From the NCBI GenBank assembly GCA_038244055.1, contig JBBRTW010000207.1:1-11843 (forward strand): a stretch of 11,843 nucleotides of DNA, in the 5' to 3' direction. Position numbers and translations under genes: made by a program. The number at the start of each line of letters is the position of its first letter. Position 1 is the first letter of the stretch. Below are positions 5,605 through 11,843 of the stretch, piece after piece. This DNA comes from DASPKW01 sp038244055. Its GTDB lineage: Bacteria; Planctomycetota; Phycisphaerae; Tepidisphaerales; Tepidisphaeraceae. The notes under the pieces are model-generated. The model saw nothing but the letters and a program-made list of their open reading frames with translations, did not search any database and had not been told where the DNA came from.

Positions 5605-5720
5605 AGGGAAGTTAGACGACCCGAAGGATCTTGCCGATGCGTACTGGCCTTCAAACAAGACGAATGGGCCAATCCGTCGAAGCAAGATTCCTCGGTCGCC
5701 TGAAGCTCCCTCGGAATGAC
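5596..5720. repeat. Inverted repeat of the GTCATCCTGAGGGA...ATCTTGC type
   Basis: The left arm (5596-5634) starts GTCATCCTGAGGGA and ends GGATCTTGC. The right arm (5682-5720), in reverse complement, starts GTCATTCCGAGGGAG and ends GAATCTTGC. The arms are about 39 bases with several mismatches, and the loop is 47 bases. This hairpin type is widely scattered in the spacers of many bacterial phyla. It lies between the convergent ends of the argJ transcript and flgM and could stop transcription from both sides, but there is no T-run. Confidence 0.85.
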
Positions 5721-5747
5721 GTAGTAAGCATACGGCGGGCTGCCATT

Positions 5748-6026
5748 TTACTTGCTCAAATCATAGAGCATGCGATCCACGGCCACATTGAGCTTGTCAT
5801 CGCTCTCATAGGTGCCGGCCGCGATCTTGGCTTTCACATCGGCGACTTTGTCGGCGCGGATGTCGTTGGTTTTCAGCGCCTTGAGCAGATGCCCCGCGCC
5901 GGAGAGCTCGACGCGATCGCTGGCGGAGGGGCGCTCGGCGGCCTGGGGCGGCACCTGCTTCTGCACCGGGTTGGAGGTGATCTTGTAAACCGGATTGTTC
6001 GAGCCGACGTTGTTGATTGGATTCAT
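5748..6026 (-). CDS. flgM: Anti-sigma-28 factor FlgM homologue
   Basis: FlgM binds the flagellar sigma factor sigma-28 (FliA) and holds it inactive until the hook-basal body is built, when FlgM is exported through the flagellar secretion system. The 92-residue product has a disordered Asn/Pro/Gln-rich N-terminal half and then the family core: DRVELSGAG (37-45), IRADKVADVKAKIAAGTYE (56-74) and NVAVDRMLYDL (80-90). Length and layout match FlgM. An in-frame ATG 34 codons upstream adds residues unlike the family, so I start at MNPINN. No other flagellar gene is in the window, so this is an orphan copy. A GCCGATAC, like a sigma-28 -10 box, lies at 6101-6108 on the minus strand, but no matching -35 is found. 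Confidence 0.88.
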   Translation of the reverse strand: MNPINNVGSNNPVYKITSNPVQKQVPPQAAERPSASDRVELSGAGHLLKALKTNDIRADKVADVKAKIAAGTYESDDKLNVAVDRMLYDLSK

Positions 6027-6473
6027 GTTGCGGACCCCGAGGGCTAGGGACAGTGTTGTAAACCGGCGGATGACTCCATCTTCCGCCGCCGACCGAAGTG
6101 GTATCGGCATTCTCATCATCGGAGGCACTTACGGCAGTTCTTGAGCATCGGAGCATAATCCGAGTTAGTCATAAGTGGCGATGCAAGCTGAATTTAGATA
6201 GTGGCGCCTCATCGACGCGCAAAATAAAACAGTGAATCGGCGAGACTTGCCTCGTCTTGGCCTGCCCCTATCTTATCCATCTTATCTATATTGACCAGTG
6301 GGCCGTTTCATCAAAGTTGGCGAGGCGGTTCTTATCGGACGGTTCGAGTTATTGGGCCTGCAGGTCATGCGCTTTAATCAGATTGCAGGGGATGCGATTC
6401 GTTTTTTTCGCCCAAAGGCACGGAGGCCCAAAGGCGCGGAGAAGAAAATGGAGCAGAAGGCAGCTCTGTTCTT
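6027..6473. other. 447-base spacer upstream of flgM, no gene
   Basis: The spacer runs from the start of flgM to the stop of the flavoprotein gene, both on the minus strand. Two short plus-strand frames (6257-6529, 6298-6543) run into the antisense of the flavoprotein and have no recognisable features. It must hold the flgM promoter. It also contains an 8-base word array at 6409-6442. No RNA gene is seen. Confidence 0.65.
6409..6447. repeat. Alternating 8-base word array CCCAAAGG / CACGGAGG
   Basis: Four 8-base units follow one another: CCCAAAGG (6411), CACGGAGG (6419), CCCAAAGG (6427) and CGCGGAGA (6435). The strict alternation of an AAAG word and a CGGAG word combines the two vocabularies seen at 885-920 and 2318-2340. 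Confidence 0.8.
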
Positions 6474-7616
6474 TCACCGGACCATCCCTTTTCCCAGCAA
6501 AATCGCCTCGCTCAGGCGCGAGGTCATGACCTGGTTTCGGTAGACCAGTGGGAGGAGGAATTTGAGGTTCTGCTGCGGGCCGCGGAGGTAGTCGCCGAGG
6601 GTGGTGCGCCAGTTGTGGCGGTAGGGTTGGAGGGCATCCTGGAGGTGGCGCTCGCGGAGGGCTTTTTTAATGGCATCGGCGGCGTATTCAGCGCTCCAGA
6701 TGTTGGGGTAGATGTCTTCGCCGCAGGCCGAGTAGAAACCGCCGGCCGGGCCGACCAGGACGGTGCGGTTCGCCAGGCCTTCGTGGGCGAGCGCGCCAGC
6801 CAGGGGCAGATCGAGCGACTGCACTTCCCGCATGGGCACCTCGGTATCCGCTTTGAGGACATTATGCTTCTTGAGTACGTTGACCCAGTGCGAAAGCAGG
6901 TCGGCCGGGCGGATCTGGCGGACCGTTTCGATCGGCTGCTCGACGGCGATCTGAATCGTCTGCCCCAGCGGCAGGAGCCAGGCCCAGAAGAGCCGGCCCA
7001 TCAGGTCCAAAGACATCGGGATGACCGGCTTGGCACCGAGGTCGATCTTATTGGCCCCTTTGAAGCGGACGAAAGTGTAGCGATGAATCACATCATGCCC
7101 CCATGCCTCGGGCATGCCCAGAATCTTTTCCTGCTCCTTGGGAAGATGGCCTCCCAGCACCAGCACCTTGGGCCGGACATGCAGCTTGCCGAGGGTTATT
7201 TCCAGCCCTTTTTCATCGAGGCGATGCACCTGCACGCTCTTGGGCGTGAGGAAATCGACCCCTTCGCCCTGGGCGACCTTGATCATCGCATTGCGGATGT
7301 CCTTATACGATGCGATGTGGGTCATCGTCGATTTGCCGTGATACTCCGAGCGAGTCGCGGCATCGTCGGCCAGGAAGGTCAGCCCGTAGATCGTGGTCAT
7401 CTCCAGCTTCCGCCGCCAGGGCGCCAGCAGGGGGTGGACATCGAATAACGCGGGATTGACGATCACGGAGCGGTCCGGCGGCGCTTCCCAGGGGAGGGTT
7501 GCGTGGAGGACATTGAGCTTGGATTTAAGCTTGAGGAGTGCGGCGGTGAAGTAGGCGGCCGGATGTTCGCCGAGCACGAGGACATCCAGAGCGGGCTGAA
7601 TTGGGGCTTTGGCCAT
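6474..7616 (-). CDS. Geranylgeranyl-reductase-like FAD flavoprotein
   Basis: A 380-residue protein of the FixC / geranylgeranyl reductase type, a group that reduces isoprenoid double bonds or hydroxylates and halogenates other substrates using FAD. Seen are a first strand LDVLVLGEHPAAYFTAALL (10-28), a second VLVLGG (151-156), FWAWLLPLG (210-218), which resembles the family's YxWxFP segment, and GPAGGFYSACGEDIYPNIWS (289-308) followed by AEYAADAI, matching the GDAAG...GEGI..A..SG FAD motif. The first glycine motif is degraded: G16-E-H18-P-A-A21 instead of GxGxxG. A canonical cysteine of archaeal reductases cannot be placed. It could be a reductase with altered FAD grip or a repurposed relative. 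It is divergent, with 86 bases between starts, from the AsmA-like gene, which hints at a shared envelope or lipid theme. Confidence 0.78.
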   Translation of the reverse strand: MAKAPIQPALDVLVLGEHPAAYFTAALLKLKSKLNVLHATLPWEAPPDRSVIVNPALFDVHPLLAPWRRKLEMTTIYGLTFLADDAATRSEYHGKSTMTHIASYKDIRNAMIKVAQGEGVDFLTPKSVQVHRLDEKGLEITLGKLHVRPKVLVLGGHLPKEQEKILGMPEAWGHDVIHRYTFVRFKGANKIDLGAKPVIPMSLDLMGRLFWAWLLPLGQTIQIAVEQPIETVRQIRPADLLSHWVNVLKKHNVLKADTEVPMREVQSLDLPLAGALAHEGLANRTVLVGPAGGFYSACGEDIYPNIWSAEYAADAIKKALRERHLQDALQPYRHNWRTTLGDYLRGPQQNLKFLLPLVYRNQVMTSRLSEAILLGKGMVR

Positions 7617-7702
7617 GGTGTGAGGATAAGAATACAGCAGAGATGCTTCAAAGGCGAAACCAGAGTGTTCCGATTATCCCCGCGCGTGTACGATATCCCG
7701 GC

Positions 7703-10252
7703 ATGGAAAAGAAGAAGAAAGGGCACAAACGCCGGCGCTGGATTCTTGGGGGGCTGGCGGCGCTGTTGCTTGGGGTCTGGTTCATCGGCCCGCGTCTGGT
7801 CGCGCCGATGATTCAGCGCAAGCTGCAGGCGATGATCGAGAAGCATCTCCATGCCCAGTTGACGCTGGATTCATTGAAGTACGATTTCCCCTATGGCGTG
7901 CGGGCGAAGAATGTGGCGCTGGTCACCAGGGACGGGCAGTGGGCTTCCATCGATCTGGTCCGCATCGCCGATCTTGAACTGGTGCTGGCGGAAATGCCCT
8001 GGGGGAATGGCCCGCTGGTGATCGAGCGGATCATCGCCAAAGGCCCGGCCGTCAAGGTCGTGCAAAGGGATGCGGGCGTTATCGCCGGGCAGGGATTGGT
8101 CAGGGAGGAGGAGAAAACCCCGCCCGCGCCCGATAAGCCGCAGAAGGACAAGCCATCGGACTATTTCCGCTTGCGCTATCTCTCCATCGAAGACGGACGG
8201 GTGGTTTTTGAAGACCAGCGAGTTGGGCAGGGGCAGGGGGATGCGGTTGCGAAAGACCGGCCGCCGCTCATCTGGTCGGGCATCAATGTCGAGATCAACG
8301 CCCGCCCGGGGTCGGGCTCGGAATATTCGTGGGAGATGACCGCGCGGAATGGCCCGCTGGGCAGCGCCAATGTCCGCGGCAAGACCGATGTCGATGCCGC
8401 GACGCTCGATATCGAGAAATTCATCCTCACGGTCAAGCTGGAGCCGGGAAAAAAGGTCGAGCAGTTGCCCGCGGCGGCGCAGGAGTTTCTAGCGCAGTTC
8501 GCAATCGATGGATCGATGACCATGTCGGCCCAGGCGCATGTGCCACTGAAGGAGATCTCCGCCAGCTCTTACGAGATCGGGGTCGATCTGGCCGGAGCAT
8601 CGCCGAAGCTGGGCGGGTTCGGCGGGCGAATCGACCGCGCTGCCGCCAAGCTCAAGTTCGTCAATACCCTGAGCGAGTCGGCCGGGCATGGCGTCGATAT
8701 CTCCATCGGCCTGATCGAAGTCGCCAGCGGGGACACCAGCCTCCGCATCGAAAAGGGCGAGGGCAGCGTCGACCTCTCCACGCAGCGGTGGAGCGCCAAG
8801 GACCTGGTTCTGAAACTGGATGCCGGGCCCAATCGCTCGGCGTTGCCGGACAAGCTCGCAAAGCTGGCGGAGAAGATCGATTTGAAGGGCAAGCTGGAAC
8901 TGACCGCCGCCGGCAGCGGCCCGATGCGCGCTGCGCCCGATCGCCCGTACCTGCAGCAGGTGGAGTACGATGGGATCGCGTATATTCGCGATGCCACATT
9001 CAAGTTCTCCAAGTTCGATAAATCGTTCGACAAAGTCTCCGGCACCGCGCGGATCAATCCCAAGGCGATCGCTTTGGAGGATGTCGAGGGGCGCTATCTC
9101 GAGGATCAATATTTTGTGACCTCCGCGCGCATTCCCCTGGAGAACCTGGCGAATGAATTGCAGATTCGCGAGCTCACCGGCTCGGCACAACTCTCGGGGC
9201 GGGTCGATAATTACCCGCATCCGTACAACGACGTCGTCCGCTCCCTTCACCCGGCCGGGACGTGGTACGCCGGCGGCAATTACACGCGCAAGATCCACCC
9301 CAGGCCCGATGAGAAGCCCATCTACTGGTTCGACATCAGCGCCGATGGGCATGCATGGGGCGCGATTGGCCCGCGCGGGATTCCCCTGACGGATGTCAAA
9401 TGCGAATTGACACTCAACACCCAGGGCGCGGAGATTCGCAACCTCGAAGGCAAGTGCCTCGGCGGGCAGATCAAGACGGAGATGAAATTCGCGGCCGGCA
9501 GGCCCATGGCGTATGTCGGCGAAGGATGGGTGCGCGATCTGGATCTCAAGGCGCTGGCGCAGGCGCTGGCCGAGCCGGGGAATAAGCCGATGCGATTATC
9601 GGGGCGCGGGAATGTCAATGTGAAGTTCGAAGGCAAGGGAACCATCGCCCAGCCGCCCGCCACGCAGCCTGGCCCTCAACCCTTCCCCGCCCCGGCCTCC
9701 GCCACTTCTCGCGCTGCCCCTTCAACACCTTCCCCCGCCGCCCCCACCACCGCTGCATCGGATGCCTGGGCCAACCTTCGCGCCATCGGAAAATTCGAAG
9801 TGCTCGAGGGCGATTTCTGGGCAGCGCCGGTCGTGGAGGATGTGGTTGGGCTCACCAATACCAAGCCCGAAGTGCTGACCGTCGGCCAGGCCCGCGGCGA
9901 TTTTGAAATCCGCGACAACGTGGTTTTCTTGAAGGATACAACCGTCAATTCCCCCGTCCTGGGCATCCAGGGCGATGGGCGGATAGGCTTGGATGGGAAG
10001 CTCGATCTCCATGCGGTGGCCGCGCCGCTGGCGGATTGGAAGGATCAGATGAAGCGCACGAAAATCCCCATCCTCAGCGACATCGCCGGAGAACTCCTGG
10101 GCGGGTTGCAGAAAGTCCTCAACTCCGCCACCCGGACCCTCCTGTATGAAGTGAAGATCACCGGCACGGTGAAAGATCGCAAGGTGGAAACCGTGCCCGC
10201 GCCGGTGTTGACCGAAGGGGTGGCGAAGTGGATCAAGGAGGCGGTGAAGTAA
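7703..10252 (+). CDS. AsmA-like envelope protein
   Basis: An 849-residue protein of the AsmA/TamB-like group, proteins anchored in the inner membrane that span the periplasm and are thought to carry phospholipids towards the outer membrane. A basic N-terminus (MEKKKKGHKRRR) and one helix (about 13-29) are followed by MIQRKLQAMIEKHLHAQLTL (36-55), typical of AsmA starts. The long middle is repetitive beta-strand sequence of the AsmA type. A Pro/Ala/Ser/Thr-rich linker (650-686) divides it from a C-terminal domain with GIQGDGRIGLDGKLDLHAVA (about 757-776), the AsmA C-terminal pattern. I start at ATG 7703; 34 further codons are open upstream but reach into the divergent flavoprotein gene and do not look coding. 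No clear ribosome binding site is present. It ends 22 bases from the convergent ankyrin gene. Confidence 0.85.
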   Translation: MEKKKKGHKRRRWILGGLAALLLGVWFIGPRLVAPMIQRKLQAMIEKHLHAQLTLDSLKYDFPYGVRAKNVALVTRDGQWASIDLVRIADLELVLAEMPWGNGPLVIERIIAKGPAVKVVQRDAGVIAGQGLVREEEKTPPAPDKPQKDKPSDYFRLRYLSIEDGRVVFEDQRVGQGQGDAVAKDRPPLIWSGINVEINARPGSGSEYSWEMTARNGPLGSANVRGKTDVDAATLDIEKFILTVKLEPGKKVEQLPAAAQEFLAQFAIDGSMTMSAQAHVPLKEISASSYEIGVDLAGASPKLGGFGGRIDRAAAKLKFVNTLSESAGHGVDISIGLIEVASGDTSLRIEKGEGSVDLSTQRWSAKDLVLKLDAGPNRSALPDKLAKLAEKIDLKGKLELTAAGSGPMRAAPDRPYLQQVEYDGIAYIRDATFKFSKFDKSFDKVSGTARINPKAIALEDVEGRYLEDQYFVTSARIPLENLANELQIRELTGSAQLSGRVDNYPHPYNDVVRSLHPAGTWYAGGNYTRKIHPRPDEKPIYWFDISADGHAWGAIGPRGIPLTDVKCELTLNTQGAEIRNLEGKCLGGQIKTEMKFAAGRPMAYVGEGWVRDLDLKALAQALAEPGNKPMRLSGRGNVNVKFEGKGTIAQPPATQPGPQPFPAPASATSRAAPSTPSPAAPTTAASDAWANLRAIGKFEVLEGDFWAAPVVEDVVGLTNTKPEVLTVGQARGDFEIRDNVVFLKDTTVNSPVLGIQGDGRIGLDGKLDLHAVAAPLADWKDQMKRTKIPILSDIAGELLGGLQKVLNSATRTLLYEVKITGTVKDRKVETVPAPVLTEGVAKWIKEAVK

Positions 10253-10274
10253 TCCGTGCCACGATGCCTCCCCC

Positions 10275-11828
10275 TCATTTCAGCGCCGCCGCCGCAGTGG
10301 AATGATTCGCCTTGATCGCATCCTCCAGCGCCGTCCTCCCCAGCCGATCCTTGATTCCTTTATCGATCCCCTTCGACAGGAGCAATTCGATCAAAGCCCG
10401 ATCATCGGTGTATTTGGCCGCCAGATGCAGGGCAGTCTGTCCGGTGCGGGTGTTGATCGCCTTCGCATCCGCGCCTTTCTCCAGGAGATGTTTGACTGTC
10501 AGCAGGCGGTCGTTCTTGACGGCCCAGTGCAGAGGCGTGCCGCCGAAGCGGTTGGTTTCCTGGGCTTCGAGATCGGCCTTGTCTTCCAGCAGGAGATCGA
10601 TGACGGCGTTGAAGCCGCCGGCGGCGGCCAGATGCAGAGGTGTTTCGCCGGTGACGCCGCGCGTGGTGGCCAGGTCGGGCGTGTCATCAAGGAGGGTCTT
10701 GACCTGCTTGTCATCGCCGCCGATGACCCAGGCGAGGAAGCGCGGGGTTTTGACGGGCTGGTTGGGGTAGTCGGTGGTGGTGCGCTTTCCGCCTTTGGAG
10801 GCCAGCAGCGCGGCAACCTCTTTGCGGTTGCGATCGGTGGCGAAATCGAGCGGTGTCCAGCCGAGGTCATCGGCGATGTTCACATCCACGCCCTTGTCCA
10901 GCAGCAACTGCACGAGGGCCACCTGATCGCCCCAGCCGGCCGCATCATGCAGTGGAGTGGCTCCCTCGCGCAATTCATCGCGCGCCCTGAGATCCGCGCC
11001 GGATTCGATGAGCAGTTTGGGGATCGCCAGCGGGTCGTCGCTGTAGCGCCTGGGCCGGGCGGCCCAATGCAGGGGGGTCGCGCCCTGGCAGGTGGCGTTG
11101 ATCAGTTTCGGATTCTCCGACAATCGCTGCTGCACATCGCCCACCCGGCCGAAGGTGCAGGCGGTCCAGATATCCACGGGGATGTTGAACTGCATGAGCA
11201 GATCGACCACCTGCTCGCATTCGGTGCTGGTGCCGGGGATCAGGGCGGCGGTCTGCATGATGGTCAGGCCGGAGGGCCCGCGGGCTTCGAATAGTTTCTG
11301 GTCGCGCGAGAGCAGGGCGAATACTTTGATGGAATGGCCCGCCCGCGCGGCCGTGAAAACATCGGCGACCGCGCCGTTGTCGATCAGGAAATGGGCGATG
11401 CGCGTGGAATCGCGACGCCAGTAGTCGACGAGGTCCGCGGCGATCTGGATGGCCGAGCGGCCGGTGGCGGGATCGGTGGCGTTGACCAGATCCTCCTCGC
11501 GGCGGAGAAGGCGCTCGACGGCCTCAAAATCGCTGGCGCGGATGGCGGAGATGAAGAGGGCGGTCATCTCCGGATCGACCGGGCGGATGGGTTTGGTGGC
11601 CGGGCCGACTTCGGTGGGCATTTTCGAGAAATCGGGGGCTTGGCGAGTGGCCGGATTGGTTCCTGTGCCGTTTCCATTCGTCCCGGCACCTGTTCCTGTT
11701 CCCGCCACCGCCCCGCCGGTGCTTCCGCCCGCCGGCTGTGTCGTCGCCACACTTCGCATTTTGTTCATGACGGTCAGCAGCGCCGCCCCGGCCAAGAGGG
11801 CGATGGCGATATTCAGCGCGAGCGACAT
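10275..11828 (-). CDS. Membrane-anchored ankyrin-repeat protein
   Basis: A 517-residue protein likely held in the membrane by an N-terminal helix (about 4-21, LALNIAIALLAGAALLTV), with no cleavage motif that is clear. A flexible Gly/Thr/Asn/Ala linker (33-62) and a Pro-rich part (64-85) follow, then ankyrin repeats from about 88 to the end. Clear repeat cores are TPLHWAA (251), TPLHDAA (291), TPLDFA (325), TPLHLAA (397), TPLHWAV (431) and TALHLAA (465); repeats from 88-245 and around 364-390 are degenerate. Ankyrin repeats bind proteins; no catalytic domain is seen, so the partner is unknown. The start ATG is the first in frame, 15 bases from the window edge, and an earlier start cannot be excluded. 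It is convergent with the AsmA-like gene. Confidence 0.9.
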   Translation of the reverse strand: MSLALNIAIALLAGAALLTVMNKMRSVATTQPAGGSTGGAVAGTGTGAGTNGNGTGTNPATRQAPDFSKMPTEVGPATKPIRPVDPEMTALFISAIRASDFEAVERLLRREEDLVNATDPATGRSAIQIAADLVDYWRRDSTRIAHFLIDNGAVADVFTAARAGHSIKVFALLSRDQKLFEARGPSGLTIMQTAALIPGTSTECEQVVDLLMQFNIPVDIWTACTFGRVGDVQQRLSENPKLINATCQGATPLHWAARPRRYSDDPLAIPKLLIESGADLRARDELREGATPLHDAAGWGDQVALVQLLLDKGVDVNIADDLGWTPLDFATDRNRKEVAALLASKGGKRTTTDYPNQPVKTPRFLAWVIGGDDKQVKTLLDDTPDLATTRGVTGETPLHLAAAGGFNAVIDLLLEDKADLEAQETNRFGGTPLHWAVKNDRLLTVKHLLEKGADAKAINTRTGQTALHLAAKYTDDRALIELLLSKGIDKGIKDRLGRTALEDAIKANHSTAAAALK

Positions 11829-11843
11829 CGTTTTGGCGCGCCG

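Noticed and set aside
6101..6108. Sigma-28-like -10 box GCCGATAC upstream of flgM on the minus strand
   Set aside because: The expected TAAA about 15 bases upstream is absent (nearest TAAG is 19 bases away), so it is not called as a promoter.
6257..6543. Two short plus-strand frames upstream of the flavoprotein stop
   Set aside because: They cross a word repeat and end in the antisense of the flavoprotein; no ribosome binding site or recognisable motif.
8329..9352. Long shadow frames on both strands inside the AsmA-like gene
   Set aside because: The main frame carries the N-terminal anchor and AsmA-type strands without interruption over 849 residues.
10302..11294. 330-codon plus-strand frame
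   Set aside because: Antisense of the ankyrin gene, whose repeated TPLH cores are unmistakable.

Overview
The window reads as chromosomal DNA of a GC-rich, Gram-negative, probably flagellated bacterium, most likely of the Planctomycetota or the wider PVC group (Phycisphaerae-like is a guess). The reasons are two Gfo/Idh/MocA oxidoreductases close together, mostly weak or absent Shine-Dalgarno sites, an AsmA-type envelope protein, a flgM homologue, and intergenic spacers full of short-word repeats and hairpin repeats that are commonly seen in planctomycetal and related genomes. No rRNA, tRNA, CRISPR array, transposase, integrase or phage gene was seen.

Layout. Bases 2-283 hold the 3' part of an unrecognised plus-strand gene. 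It meets, head to head at a CTCGAG palindrome, a Gfo/Idh gene (236-826, minus) that has lost its C-terminal half. This looks like an inversion breakpoint or an assembly/amplification chimera. A repeat-rich spacer follows (827-1217), then three more minus-strand genes: a full-length Gfo/Idh oxidoreductase (1218-2294), an UlaG-like metallo-beta-lactamase-fold hydrolase (2410-3258) and a small coiled-coil lipoprotein (3292-3678). Together these suggest sugar or sugar-acid metabolism, though substrates cannot be read from sequence.

A divergent spacer with a long hairpin leads to argJ (3975-5198, plus), the transacetylase of the cyclic arginine pathway. Three bases after it comes a small membrane protein of unknown function (5202-5555), presumably co-transcribed. 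A hairpin repeat separates this pair from a convergent orphan flgM (5748-6026, minus), the anti-sigma-28 factor of flagellar gene control. After a 447-base spacer lies a geranylgeranyl-reductase-like flavoprotein with a degraded FAD motif (6474-7616, minus). It is divergent from a large AsmA-like envelope protein (7703-10252, plus), which converges on a membrane-anchored ankyrin-repeat protein (10275-11828, minus).

Most genes are ordinary housekeeping or accessory functions. I do not see a convincing new multi-gene system. The most unusual content is the intergenic repeat grammar (8-, 9- and 10-base word arrays, some in nested inverted pairs, one around a perfect 14-base palindrome), the palindromic junction near base 280, a 7-residue insertion beside the ArgJ nucleophile, and two enzymes with altered signature motifs.
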